From contig JBNIDL010000001.1 in NCBI GenBank assembly GCA_050108195.1, positions 1 through 64,000 of the forward strand: a stretch of 64,000 bases of DNA. Reading direction: 5' to 3'. Both the position numbers and the translations under genes were made by a program. Shown one piece after another: positions 27,456-36,694 of this stretch; position 1 is the stretch's first letter; every line of letters begins with the position of its first letter. The stretch is from JBNIDL01 sp050108195 (lineage in GTDB: Bacteria > Pseudomonadota > Gammaproteobacteria > Enterobacterales > Enterobacteriaceae). Under the pieces are notes generated by a model. That model saw nothing but the letters and a program-made list of their open reading frames with translations, searched no databases and was not told the origin of the DNA.

Positions 27456-28634
27456 ATGAGTTATAATCTAAAAAACACTAATAAAAACAAAAACTATGAA
27501 AATTCACCTCCTGGATTGGAAGAAATATTTGTTAGTTTATATAAAAAAATAAAACAATTTATTGAAAGTAAAAATATGCAATACAATAAAAACAAAAAAA
27601 ACAAATATTTAATATTATTTTTTATATTTACATTATTAATATGGGTTTTAAGCGGGTTTTATACAATTAAAGAAGCTGAACGAGGAGTAGTTTTAAGATT
27701 CGGTAAATTTAACAGACTTGTTTATCCTGGATTAAATTGGAAATTTAGTTTTATTGAAGTTGTAAAACCCGTGAACGTCGAATCTGTTAAAGAACTTTCA
27801 GCATCAGGTATGATGTTAACTTCAGATGAAAATATGGTAAATGTTGAAATGAATGTTCAATATAAAGTTTTAGATCCGAAAAATTATTTATTTAGTGTAT
27901 TCAATGCAGATGAAAGTCTTAGACAAGCTACTGATAGTGCTTTAAGAGGAGTGATTGGAAAATATAATATGGATAAAGTGTTGACAGAGGGCAGAACTAT
28001 AGTGCGTAGCGACACTCATAAAATAATAGAAGATATAATATGTCCATATAATATGGGTATAAGAATATTAGATGTAAATTTTCAAGCTGCTAGACCTCCA
28101 GAAAAAGTAAAAGCGTCTTTCGATGATGCTATAGCAGCTCAGGAAAACGAACAACAGTATATAAGAGAAGCAGAGGCATATTCTAATGAAGTTCAGCCAA
28201 AAGCAAAAGGAAGAGCACAAAGAATTTTAGAAGAAAGTAAAGCTTATATGGTAACTACAATATCAGAAGCTCAAGGTGAAGTTCAAAGATTCAACAAAAT
28301 TTTACCAGAATACGAACTTTATCCAGAAATAATAAAAAAAAGATTATATATAGACACAATGGAAAAAATATTAAGTAAAAATAAAAAAATTTTAGTTGAT
28401 AAAAAAAGTAATTTTAATATTTTTTTTTATACAAATTTAAATAATGATGAAAAGAAGAAAGCTTCAGAAAAAATAGATAAAGATATATTATATGTAAATA
28501 CAGGTTTAAATAATTTTTCTAAAAAAAGTAATAAGAAATTAGAAAAAGATTACAATTATAACAAAAAAATTTATAACGAAAGAAATAAAAATTCTTTTAG
28601 AGAAAAAAATATACGTGAAATTATGGAAAACTAA
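27456..28634 (+). CDS. hflK: HflK, membrane-bound regulator of FtsH
   Basis: SPFH/band-7 protein that assembles with HflC into a large periplasmic-facing cage around FtsH. 392 residues (E. coli 419). N-terminal cytoplasmic part containing SPPGLEEIFVSLYKKIK, a transmembrane segment near 50-68, then the SPFH domain from IKEAERGVVLRFGKF and a long helical region (EAEAYSNEVQPKAKGRAQ). The C-terminal ~80 residues are Lys/Asn-rich and not conserved. The stop codon overlaps the hflC start by one base (TAATG), indicating translational coupling. Confidence 0.96.
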   Translation: MSYNLKNTNKNKNYENSPPGLEEIFVSLYKKIKQFIESKNMQYNKNKKNKYLILFFIFTLLIWVLSGFYTIKEAERGVVLRFGKFNRLVYPGLNWKFSFIEVVKPVNVESVKELSASGMMLTSDENMVNVEMNVQYKVLDPKNYLFSVFNADESLRQATDSALRGVIGKYNMDKVLTEGRTIVRSDTHKIIEDIICPYNMGIRILDVNFQAARPPEKVKASFDDAIAAQENEQQYIREAEAYSNEVQPKAKGRAQRILEESKAYMVTTISEAQGEVQRFNKILPEYELYPEIIKKRLYIDTMEKILSKNKKILVDKKSNFNIFFYTNLNNDEKKKASEKIDKDILYVNTGLNNFSKKSNKKLEKDYNYNKKIYNERNKNSFREKNIREIMEN

Positions 28635-29566
28635 TGAAAAAAATTTCTTTTATTTTTTTTACATTTTTAATTTCAATCTTCTATTTATCTATATTTTTTG
28701 TTCAAGAAGGACAAAAAGGTATACTTTTAAGATTTAGTAAAGTATTAAAAGATAAAGACAATCAAGCTTTGATATATGATCCTGGAATACATATAAAATT
28801 TCCGTTAATAGACAAAGTTAAATATTTGGATTCTAGAATTAAGACAATGGAAAATCAAGCTGATAGATTTGTTACTATGGAAAAAAAAGATTTAATAATA
28901 GATTCTTATATAAAATGGAAAATAAACAATTTTAGTAAATATTATTTATCTACTGGAGATGGAGATTATTCTAATGCAGAAATTTTGTTAAAGAAAAAAT
29001 TTTTAGACAGACTAAGATCAGAGTTAGGAAAATTATACGTAAAATGTATAGTTACAGACTCTAGAAATCAATTAATGGCTGATGTAAAAAATTCTCTTAA
29101 TAGTGGAACTTATAATATTTCTTCTAATTTACTCTCTAATAGTAATCAAAAGTATGCAAATAGTGTTTCAGCTCTTGGAATTGAAGTAGTTGATGTCAGA
29201 ATAAAACAAATTAATTTACCTATTGAAGTTTCTGAAGCTATATATCAAAGAATGAGGGCAGAAAGAGAGGCAGTTGCTAGAAGGCATAGATCTAAAGGTA
29301 AAGAAGAAGCAGAAAAAATAAGAGCTTTAGCTGATTATAAAGTAGCAAAAATTATATCAGAAGCTAAAAAACAATCCCTTATAATAAAAGGAGAAGCTGA
29401 TGCTAAAGTTTCTAAATTGTATTCAAATAGTTTTAAAAAAAATTTAGATTTTTATTTTTTTGTTAGAAGCTTAAAAGCTTATGAAAAAATTTTAAATAAT
29501 AGTAAAGATATAATTTTTATTAATTTAAATAATGAGTTCTTAAAATTTATAAAGCCTCCAAAATAA
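28634..29566 (+). CDS. hflC: HflC, membrane-bound regulator of FtsH
   Basis: Partner of HflK in the HflKC cage. 310 residues (E. coli 334). N-terminal transmembrane segment (about 4-23), SPFH domain beginning FFVQEGQKGILLRFSKV, then the helical stalk RMRAEREAVARRHRSKGKEEAEKIRA. The C-terminus is shortened. Its client FtsH is encoded at 34780. Followed after 31 bases by purA; yjeT, which lies between them in E. coli, is lost. Confidence 0.96.
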   Translation: MKKISFIFFTFLISIFYLSIFFVQEGQKGILLRFSKVLKDKDNQALIYDPGIHIKFPLIDKVKYLDSRIKTMENQADRFVTMEKKDLIIDSYIKWKINNFSKYYLSTGDGDYSNAEILLKKKFLDRLRSELGKLYVKCIVTDSRNQLMADVKNSLNSGTYNISSNLLSNSNQKYANSVSALGIEVVDVRIKQINLPIEVSEAIYQRMRAEREAVARRHRSKGKEEAEKIRALADYKVAKIISEAKKQSLIIKGEADAKVSKLYSNSFKKNLDFYFFVRSLKAYEKILNNSKDIIFINLNNEFLKFIKPPK

Positions 29567-29597
29567 AAAAAAATAAATAACACAAAAAAAACAAGAA

Positions 29598-30863
29598 ATG
29601 ATAAGAAACTTAATTGTTGTAGGTTCTCAATGGGGAGATGAAGGAAAAGGAAAAATAGTAAATTTTTTATCTAAAAAGTCCAAATATGTTGTAAGATATC
29701 AAGGTGGACATAACGCTGGGCATACTTTTTATTTAAATGGAAAAAAAATTGTTTTACGTATTTTGCCTTCTGGTATTTTAAATACTAACGTAGTTGGAAT
29801 AATTTCTCATGGAGTTGTGCTTTCTTTAGAAAATTTAGTTAAAGAAATACTAAACCTAAAAATAATGGGATTTTCTGTAATTGATAGGTTATTAATATCA
29901 AAGTCTTGTTGTCTATTATTTAATTTCCATAAAAAATTAGATATTCTTAGAGAAAAAACAATGGGGAAAAAACTGATTGGTACAACTTTAAATGGCATAG
30001 GACCTGCCTATGAAGATAAAGTAGCGAGAAGATCAATACATTTAAACGATATTTTTAACAAAAAAATTTTTTATGTTAAATTAAAAAAATTATTAGATTA
30101 TTATAATTATCATTTTGTAAATTTTTATAAAATTAAAGCTGTAAGTTTAGATGAAACATACGAATCTACAATTAAATCTTTTGAATTCTTAAAAAAATCA
30201 ATAACTAATGTTTCAAAATTTATAATTAAGTCTTATAACGAAAAACAATTAACTATATTCGAAGGAGCTCAGGGTACTTTTTTAGATTTAGATCAAGGCA
30301 CTTATCCTTACGTAACTTCTTCTAATACCGTATCTGGAGCTGCAACTACAGGTGCTTGTATAGGCCCATTATATATAGACAAAGTTTTAGGAGTAGTAAA
30401 ATCTTATTCTACAAGAGTTGGAAACGGACCTTTTCCAACAGAAATTACTGGATATGAAAACGATTATATTTGTAAAAATGGCAACGAATTCGGATCAGTC
30501 ACTGGAAGAAGAAGAAGGATTGGATGGATAGACATGAAAATGATCAAAAAATCTTTATTTATGAACTCTGTATCTAATATTTGTCTTACAAAGTTAGATG
30601 TTTTAGATGGTCTAAAAGAAATAAAAATTTGTACTTCTTATTATAAAAAAAAGAATAACAATTTAATTAGTAAAATAGAACCTGTTTATGAAATTTTGCC
30701 GGGTTGGTCTTCAAAAACAAAAGGAGTAAATAATTTTTGTAATTTACCAAAAGAAGCTAAAGATTATATAAGCATTATAAAAGAAATATTAAAAGTTGAA
30801 ATAAATATTATTTCAACTGGTCCTGATGATAATTCTACTATAATAAACAAAAAATTATTTTAG
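29598..30863 (+). CDS. purA: adenylosuccinate synthetase
   Basis: First step from IMP to AMP: GTP-dependent condensation with aspartate. 421 residues (E. coli 432). Catalytic Asp14 in QWGDEGKGK and His42 in GGHNAGHTF, the IMP-binding block TTLNGIGPAYEDK, EGAQGTFLDLDQGTYPYVTSS, TRVGNGPFPTE and RRRRIGWIDM are conserved. Shows at least purine interconversion capacity. Sits between hflC and the rpsF ribosomal operon. Confidence 0.97.
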   Translation: MIRNLIVVGSQWGDEGKGKIVNFLSKKSKYVVRYQGGHNAGHTFYLNGKKIVLRILPSGILNTNVVGIISHGVVLSLENLVKEILNLKIMGFSVIDRLLISKSCCLLFNFHKKLDILREKTMGKKLIGTTLNGIGPAYEDKVARRSIHLNDIFNKKIFYVKLKKLLDYYNYHFVNFYKIKAVSLDETYESTIKSFEFLKKSITNVSKFIIKSYNEKQLTIFEGAQGTFLDLDQGTYPYVTSSNTVSGAATTGACIGPLYIDKVLGVVKSYSTRVGNGPFPTEITGYENDYICKNGNEFGSVTGRRRRIGWIDMKMIKKSLFMNSVSNICLTKLDVLDGLKEIKICTSYYKKKNNNLISKIEPVYEILPGWSSKTKGVNNFCNLPKEAKDYISIIKEILKVEINIISTGPDDNSTIINKKLF

Positions 30864-30889
30864 TTTTTAAAAAATTGGAGTGTAAAACA

Positions 30890-31192
30890 ATGAGAAATTA
30901 TGAAATAATTTTAATTATACATCCTAAAAAAGATTATAAAACAAATAGTATATTAGATAATTATAAAAAATTAATTGAAGAAAAAAAAGGAATAATAAAA
31001 AATGTAGAACATTGGGAAAATAAAAATCTAGCTTATCCTATAAAAAAAGTTACTAAAGCAAGATATGTGATAATAAACTTGAAAATAAATAAAGATCTAA
31101 AAAACACACTTAATGATAAATTTAATTTTGATACATGTATTATTCGTAGTATAATAATTAAAAAAAAATTAAATAATAAAAATAAAAAATAA
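30890..31192 (+). CDS. rpsF: 30S ribosomal protein S6
   Basis: Central-domain protein of the small subunit that pairs with S18. 100 residues from ATG 30890 (MRNYEIILIIHP), the E. coli start; the ribosome-binding site TTGGAG at about 30873 confirms it. The acidic C-terminal tail of E. coli S6, target of RimK glutamylation, is absent (E. coli has 131-135 residues). LAYPIKKVTKARYV is the conserved core. Next gene is rpsR after 4 bases; priB, normally between them, is missing. Confidence 0.95.
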   Translation: MRNYEIILIIHPKKDYKTNSILDNYKKLIEEKKGIIKNVEHWENKNLAYPIKKVTKARYVIINLKINKDLKNTLNDKFNFDTCIIRSIIIKKKLNNKNKK

Positions 31193-31196
31193 AATT

Positions 31197-31418
31197 ATGT
31201 ATCAAAATCGTCGTAAGTTTTGTCGCTTTAAATCTCAAGGTATATCTAGTATAGATTACAAAGATATTGAAACTTTAAAAAACTATGTCACTGAAAGTGG
31301 AAAAATAATACCCAGTAGAATAACTGGTACTTCATCTAAGTTTCAGAGAAAATTATCAAAAGCTATAAAAATAGCTAGATATTTGTCTTTGTTGAAATAT
31401 ACTGATCGTCATAAATAA
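31197..31418 (+). CDS. rpsR: 30S ribosomal protein S18
   Basis: Binds S6 on the platform of the small subunit. 73 residues (E. coli 75). CRFKSQGISSIDYKDIETLKNYV and the RNA-contacting tail SKFQRKLSKAIKIARYLSLL (kept in order) are clear. Second gene of rpsF-rpsR-rplI. Confidence 0.96.
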   Translation: MYQNRRKFCRFKSQGISSIDYKDIETLKNYVTESGKIIPSRITGTSSKFQRKLSKAIKIARYLSLLKYTDRHK

Positions 31419-31440
31419 ATTATTATTTTTTTGCATTTAT

Positions 31441-31896
31441 ATGAAAGTAAAAATTATTATTTTAAAAAAAATAAAAAATCTTGGAGATGTAGGAAAAATA
31501 ATTGAAGTTAACTATGGTTATGCTATTAATTATTTAATTCCTAAAAATAAAGCTATTGTTGCCAATAAAGAAAACGTAAAAAATTTAAATTTATTGAAAA
31601 AAAGAATTAATAATAAAATAATAGAAAAAGAAAAAAAAGAAAAAGAAAAACATAAAAAAATATCAAATTTAAATAAAATTTATATATTTAAAAAATCTTC
31701 TAGTAAAGGAAATTTGTTCGATTCTATAACAAAATTTGATTTAATAAAAAAAATTAAAGAAAGTAATATTGAAATTAATAAAAATGAGATAAAACTCATG
31801 AAAGAAAAAATAAAAAAAATTGGAAATTATTCAGCAATAATTAAAATAGGAAATTTAAAAAAAATTTATTTAAGTTTTGAAGTAAAAAATAAATAA
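31441..31896 (+). CDS. rplI: 50S ribosomal protein L9
   Basis: Large-subunit stalk-like protein. 151 residues (E. coli 149). N-terminal rRNA-binding domain with LKKIKNLGDVGKIIEVNYGYAINYL, a long central helix made almost wholly of Lys and Glu (IEKEKKEKEKHKK), and a C-terminal domain starting near KKSSSKGNLFDSI. Last gene of the rpsF operon, ending 2 bases before the convergent ppa. Confidence 0.95.
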   Translation: MKVKIIILKKIKNLGDVGKIIEVNYGYAINYLIPKNKAIVANKENVKNLNLLKKRINNKIIEKEKKEKEKHKKISNLNKIYIFKKSSSKGNLFDSITKFDLIKKIKESNIEINKNEIKLMKEKIKKIGNYSAIIKIGNLKKIYLSFEVKNK

Positions 31897-31898
31897 AT

Positions 31899-32435
31899 TT
31901 ACTTTAATTTTTTATTATATAAATTTATAGAATTTAAAACTTCTTTCTCAGCGAAATCTTTGTTAGCCCATTTTTTTATTTTAGTCCATTTATTTTTTTC
32001 TAAATCTTTGTAATGTTTGAAAAAATGTTCAATTTTTTTAATATTTTTATTATCAATTATTTCTTCAATACTATTTATATTATTATATTCGTCTGATACA
32101 GATTTATGAGGAACTACTATTAATTTATTATCTTTACCTTTTTCGTCCTCCATTAATAAACATCCTATTGGCCTACATCTTATTATTGAACCCACTATTA
32201 GATTTTCATTTAATAGTAAAATAGAATCGATAAAATCTCCATCATAAGATATTGTGTTATTTATAAAGCCATAATTATAAGGATATTGCATGGAAGGAGA
32301 AATTACCCTATCTACAAATATATTATTTCTGTTTTTTGAAATTTCATATTTTACTGAAGTAAAAATTGGAATTTCAATTATCATATATAAATCCTTAGGT
32401 GGGTTAATTCCTGATGGTATTGATTTTAAGTTCAT
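31899..32435 (-). CDS. ppa: inorganic pyrophosphatase
   Basis: Family I pyrophosphatase, essential for pulling biosynthetic reactions forward. 178 residues (E. coli 176). The metal-binding aspartates lie in SYDGDFIDSILL and MEDEKGKDNKL; GSIIRCRPIG and HFFKHYKDLEKNKW are conserved. Convergent with rplI and divergent from rplU. Confidence 0.97.
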   Translation of the reverse strand: MNLKSIPSGINPPKDLYMIIEIPIFTSVKYEISKNRNNIFVDRVISPSMQYPYNYGFINNTISYDGDFIDSILLLNENLIVGSIIRCRPIGCLLMEDEKGKDNKLIVVPHKSVSDEYNNINSIEEIIDNKNIKKIEHFFKHYKDLEKNKWTKIKKWANKDFAEKEVLNSINLYNKKLK

Positions 32436-32557
32436 AAATTTTTATCCTTTATTATTAGTTTTTTTTGTTATTTTTTATTTGTTAATATTATATTTTTAAT
32501 TCAATACATAATATATAATATATTTTTATTTTTATTAACAATAGGATTAAAAAAAAT

Positions 32558-32866
32558 ATGTACGCTATAATAGCTTTTAATGGAAAGCAATATAAAATAA
32601 GAGAAAATAAATCTATTTTTATAGATGCTAAAATATCAGCAAAAAATATAAAATTTAATAATGTTCTATTATATGTAAATAATGATATTACAAAAATAGG
32701 ATGTCCATTTTTAAATGATATAAATGTGTTAGCTAAGGTAGTTAAAGTTGTTAAAGGAAAAAAAATAAGTGTAATAAAATTCAAAAGAAGAAAAAATTAT
32801 AAGAAAATAATTAATTATCGCACTTGGATTAGTGAAATAAAAATATTAAGTATATTCAATAAATAA
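32558..32866 (+). CDS. rplU: 50S ribosomal protein L21
   Basis: Large-subunit protein. 102 residues (E. coli 103). MYAIIAFNGKQYKIRENKSIFID at the start and the basic RNA-binding block VIKFKRRKNYKKIINYR near 75-91 are typical. First gene of rplU-rpmA-obgE, the E. coli order with yhbE lost. Confidence 0.96.
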   Translation: MYAIIAFNGKQYKIRENKSIFIDAKISAKNIKFNNVLLYVNNDITKIGCPFLNDINVLAKVVKVVKGKKISVIKFKRRKNYKKIINYRTWISEIKILSIFNK

Positions 32867-32882
32867 ACTTTTAGGTGAAAAT

Positions 32883-33128
32883 ATGGCACATAAAAGGTCT
32901 GGTGGATCAACTAAAAACGGAAGAGATTCTATTGGAAAAAGGTTAGGAGTTAAGTATTTTGGAGGACAAAATATTGATGAAGGTAAAATTATTGTAAGGC
33001 AAAGAGGAATGAAATTTAAACCAGGTAAAAATGTAGGATATGGAAGAGATTATACTTTATATGCTTTAGTAAGAGGAGTAGTTAAATTTAGAAAGAAAAA
33101 AAAAGTTATTATAATTGATATTATATAA
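32883..33128 (+). CDS. rpmA: 50S ribosomal protein L27
   Basis: Its N-terminus reaches into the peptidyl-transferase centre. 81 residues (E. coli 85). MAHKRSGGSTKNGRDSIGKR and VRQRGMKFKPGKNVGYGRDY are highly conserved. The last ~10 residues (KKVIIIDII) differ from other L27s. Start supported by TAGGTG at 32873. Confidence 0.97.
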   Translation: MAHKRSGGSTKNGRDSIGKRLGVKYFGGQNIDEGKIIVRQRGMKFKPGKNVGYGRDYTLYALVRGVVKFRKKKKVIIIDII

Positions 33129-33162
33129 AATTTTTTTTAATTTAACTTTTAAATATTTTTAC

Positions 33163-34164
33163 ATGAAAAACTTTAAAAAATTTATAGATCAGGTTTCAAT
33201 ATCAGTTTCTTCTGGTAATGGAGGTAAAGGCTGTATTAGTTTTTTTAAATTAAAAAATTTTAAAAAAAAACCTAGTGGGGGAAATGGAGGTAATGGTGGC
33301 AATGTTTGGCTAGTATCTAATTCTAACTTAAGTACGTTATTAGATTTTAAATTTAATAGGATATTAAAAGCCGAAAACGGAGAAAATGGAAAGAAAAATA
33401 ATAGTAAAGGTAAAAACGGTAAAAGTTTATACATTAACATTCCTGTAGGAACTATCGTTAGCACTTTTAAGAATAAAATAAAAATAGTAAATATGAAGTA
33501 TGATAAGCAAAAATTTTTGTTACTAAAAGGAGGAAAAGGGGGACTAGGCAATTATCATTTTAGATATAATAGAAGTTTAAATATGAAAAAACTGTTAGGA
33601 GAAAAAGGAAAAAAAATAAAAGTAAGTTTAGATTTAAGATTATTGTCAGATGTAGGTTTATTAGGTCTGCCAAATGCTGGAAAATCTACATTTTTAAAAT
33701 TAATCACAAATTCAAAAACAAAAACAGGTTCATATATATTCACGACAATTGATCCTTTTTTAGGTAGTTTGAAAATTAATGGCAAAAATTTGATAATAGC
33801 TGATTTACCTGGAATAATAGAAGGTGCCGCATTTGGTAAAGGATTAGGTTTAAAATTTTTGAACCATATAAAAAAATGTAACTTATTATTACATATAGTT
33901 GACATTTCTGTTAATAATATTAATAAAATTGTAAACAATATAAAAATAGTTGAAAAAGAAATTAAAACATTTGATAAAAATTTATTTAGAAAAAAACGTT
34001 GGATTGTTTTTAACAAAATAGATTTATTTAATAAAAAATGTTTAGATGTTATTATGAAGAAGATTATTAAAAAAAATGTATTGAATAGTAATTATTATTT
34101 AGTATCTTCTTTAACTGGAAAGGGAATTAATCATCTTTTTAAAGATTTGTCTAAGATTAATTAG
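33163..34164 (+). CDS. obgE: GTPase Obg/CgtA
   Basis: Ribosome-assembly and stress-linked GTPase of the large subunit. 333 residues from ATG 33163 (MKNFKKFIDQVSI); upstream in-frame codons overlap rpmA and are not homologous. Glycine-rich Obg domain (about 1-160, with PSGGNGGNGGNVWLV and LLKGGKGGLGNYHF), then G domain with LPNAGKST, the DLPGIIEGAAFGKGLG switch and NKIDL. The acidic C-terminal tail of E. coli ObgE (390 residues) is lost. Confidence 0.96.
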   Translation: MKNFKKFIDQVSISVSSGNGGKGCISFFKLKNFKKKPSGGNGGNGGNVWLVSNSNLSTLLDFKFNRILKAENGENGKKNNSKGKNGKSLYINIPVGTIVSTFKNKIKIVNMKYDKQKFLLLKGGKGGLGNYHFRYNRSLNMKKLLGEKGKKIKVSLDLRLLSDVGLLGLPNAGKSTFLKLITNSKTKTGSYIFTTIDPFLGSLKINGKNLIIADLPGIIEGAAFGKGLGLKFLNHIKKCNLLLHIVDISVNNINKIVNNIKIVEKEIKTFDKNLFRKKRWIVFNKIDLFNKKCLDVIMKKIIKKNVLNSNYYLVSSLTGKGINHLFKDLSKIN

Positions 34165-34238
34165 AATATATAAGTAAATTTTTTATTTTTTTTATTTTTT
34201 TAAGTATTTAATAATTTTCTATTTAGGTATTATATTAT

Positions 34239-34712
34239 ATGAAGTATCCAATGACTATGAAAGGAGCAGAAAATTTAAAAAAAGAGTTATTTTATTTAAA
34301 AAACATAAAAAGGTCAGAAATAATTAAATTAATATCTTCTGCTAGAAAATATGGAGATTTAAAAGAAAATGCAGAATATCATGCTGCTAAAGAAGAACAA
34401 ACTTTTTGTGAAAAGAGAATTAAATATATTGAAAAAAAGTTATCTAATGCTGAAATTATAGATATTAGGAAAATTATACATAATGGTAAAGTAGTTTTTG
34501 GTTCAACCATACTAATAGAAAACATAAAAAGCAAAATAAGAAGTAGATATTGCATAGTTGGAGAAGACGAAGCAGATTATAAAAAAAATTTGATCTCTAT
34601 TTTTTCTCCATTAGCTAGAGGTCTAATAGGTCATAAAAAAAAAGAAGTTGTAACCATAACAGTTCCAAATGGGATTGTAAAATATAAAATTATTGATATA
34701 AACTATATATAA
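34239..34712 (+). CDS. greA: transcription elongation factor GreA
   Basis: Stimulates transcript cleavage by arrested RNA polymerase. 157 residues (E. coli 158). N-terminal coiled coil with the acidic tip DLKENAEYHAAKEEQ (about 45-60), C-terminal FKBP-like domain with SPLARGLIGHKKKE. Useful in a genome full of A/T homopolymer tracts that can stall polymerase, though that is inference. In E. coli yhbY and rlmE lie between greA and ftsH; both are missing. Confidence 0.97.
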   Translation: MKYPMTMKGAENLKKELFYLKNIKRSEIIKLISSARKYGDLKENAEYHAAKEEQTFCEKRIKYIEKKLSNAEIIDIRKIIHNGKVVFGSTILIENIKSKIRSRYCIVGEDEADYKKNLISIFSPLARGLIGHKKKEVVTITVPNGIVKYKIIDINYI

Positions 34713-34779
34713 ATTTTTTCTAAATATTAAGACTTTGCTTTGTTTTATTTTTAAAGATTAATAATCTGAGGATATTTCT

Positions 34780-36681
34780 TTGAACAGTATTATGAAAAAT
34801 ATAACTATTTGGTTAATTATCGCAGTTGTATTAATTTCAATTTTTCAAAATTTAGGTATAGGAAATTCTCAAAAAAGAAAATTAGATTATTCTACTTTTA
34901 TGAGTGAAGTAAACAGAGATCAAATAAAAGAAGTTTATATAAGTGGTCATGAAATAAAAGTTATAAGAATTGATAACACAAGATATATTACTTATATTCC
35001 AATAAATGATTCTAAACTGTTAGATATTTTATTAATCAAAAATGTAAAAGTAGTTGGTATTCCTCCTGAAGAACCTAGTTTACTAGCATCTTTAATAATC
35101 TCTTGGTTTCCAATGTTTTTACTTATTGGTATATGGATTTTTTTTATGAGACAAATGCAAGGAACCGGAGGGAAAGGAGCTATATCTTTTGGGAAAAGTA
35201 AAGCCAGAATGTTGTCTGAAAATCAAGTAAAAACTAGATTTTCAGATGTAGCAGGATGTGAAGAAGCTAAAGAAGAAGTTAAAGAATTAGTAGATTATTT
35301 AAAAAAACCTAATAAATTTAAGAAATTAGGAGGCAAAATACCGAAAGGTATACTTATGATAGGGCCTCCTGGTACAGGTAAAACATTGTTAGCTAGAGCA
35401 ATAGCTGGAGAAGCTAAAGTTCCTTTTTTTACTATATCTGGATCTGATTTTGTAGAAATGTTTGTAGGTGTTGGAGCTTCTCGTGTAAGAGATATGTTTA
35501 GACAAGCAAAAAAATCTTCACCTTGCATAATATTTATAGATGAAATAGATGCTGTAGGAAGACAAAGAGGCTCTGGCTTAGGAGGAGGACACGATGAAAG
35601 GGAACAAACTTTAAATCAAATGTTAGTGGAAATGGATGGATTTGAAGGAAACGAAGGTATAATAGTTATATCTGCTACTAATAGACCTGACGTTCTAGAT
35701 CCAGCATTATTAAGGCCAGGAAGATTTGATAGACAGGTCGTTGTAGACTTGCCAGATATTAGAGGTAGAGAACAAATTTTAAAAGTGCACGTTAAATGTG
35801 TTCCTTTATCTCCTAATGTAGATATCAGTATTTTAGCAAGGGGAACACCTGGTTTTTCTGGAGCCGATTTGGCAAATTTAGTAAATGAAGCTGCTTTATT
35901 TGCTGCAAGAAGTAACAAAAGAGTAGTGTCTATGATAGATTTTGAAAAGTCTAAAGATAAGATTATGATGGGAACTGAAAGAAAATCTTTAGTAATGTCT
36001 GAAAAACAAAAAGAATTTACTGCATATCATGAAGCTGGTCATGCGATTATCGGTAGATTAGTACCAGAACATGATCCAGTGCATAAAGTCACTATTATTC
36101 CTAGAGGTAGAGCATTAGGCGTAACTTTTTTTCTTCCAGAAAGTGACACATTTAGTATAAGTAGACAAAAATTAGAGAGTCAAATATCTACTTTATACGG
36201 TGGGAGATTAGCAGAAGAAATAATATATGGTATTGATAATATATCAACAGGTTCTTCAAATGATATAAAATTAGCTACATCTATTGCCAGAAATATGATT
36301 ACTAAATGGGGTTTTTCTGAAAAGTTAGGTCCTTTGCTATATGAAAATGGAGAAAATGAAATTTTCTTAGGGAGGTCGATTACTAAAATAAAAAATGTTT
36401 CTGAAGAGACATCTAAAATAATAGATCAAGAAGTAAGGTTAATAATAGAGAAAAATTATTTACGTACAAAAACTTTACTTGAAAATAATATAGATATTTT
36501 ACATGCTATGAAAGATGCACTTATTAAATACGAAACTATAGATTCAAAACAAATAGATGATTTAATGAAAAGACAGTCGTTAAGACCTCCTATGAATTGG
36601 AGTAATAAAAATGACTCTTCAAATAAAAATTTATATTTTAATAATAATTTTAAATTACAAACGTACAATTACATTTCATAA
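34780..36681 (+). CDS. ftsH: ATP-dependent zinc metalloprotease FtsH
   Basis: Membrane AAA protease that degrades sigma-32, LpxC and misassembled membrane proteins. 633 residues from a TTG start at 34780; GAGG at 34768-34771 lies 8 bases before it, the right distance, whereas the in-frame ATG at 34792 is 20 bases away. Two transmembrane segments (about 9-24 and 103-123), Walker A GPPGTGKT at 195-202, the SRH motif with ATNRPDVLDPALLRPGRFDR (20 residues), and zinc motif HEAGH at 417-421. The C-terminal tail is short. Retention with HflKC and two sigma-32 promoters suggests that sigma-32 turnover is still regulated. Confidence 0.98.
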   Translation: MNSIMKNITIWLIIAVVLISIFQNLGIGNSQKRKLDYSTFMSEVNRDQIKEVYISGHEIKVIRIDNTRYITYIPINDSKLLDILLIKNVKVVGIPPEEPSLLASLIISWFPMFLLIGIWIFFMRQMQGTGGKGAISFGKSKARMLSENQVKTRFSDVAGCEEAKEEVKELVDYLKKPNKFKKLGGKIPKGILMIGPPGTGKTLLARAIAGEAKVPFFTISGSDFVEMFVGVGASRVRDMFRQAKKSSPCIIFIDEIDAVGRQRGSGLGGGHDEREQTLNQMLVEMDGFEGNEGIIVISATNRPDVLDPALLRPGRFDRQVVVDLPDIRGREQILKVHVKCVPLSPNVDISILARGTPGFSGADLANLVNEAALFAARSNKRVVSMIDFEKSKDKIMMGTERKSLVMSEKQKEFTAYHEAGHAIIGRLVPEHDPVHKVTIIPRGRALGVTFFLPESDTFSISRQKLESQISTLYGGRLAEEIIYGIDNISTGSSNDIKLATSIARNMITKWGFSEKLGPLLYENGENEIFLGRSITKIKNVSEETSKIIDQEVRLIIEKNYLRTKTLLENNIDILHAMKDALIKYETIDSKQIDDLMKRQSLRPPMNWSNKNDSSNKNLYFNNNFKLQTYNYIS

Positions 36682-36694
36682 AATATTTAACAGT

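Noticed and set aside
35616..35918. 100-codon open frame antisense to ftsH
   Set aside because: Sits on the AAA domain of ftsH; no homology, no ribosome-binding site.
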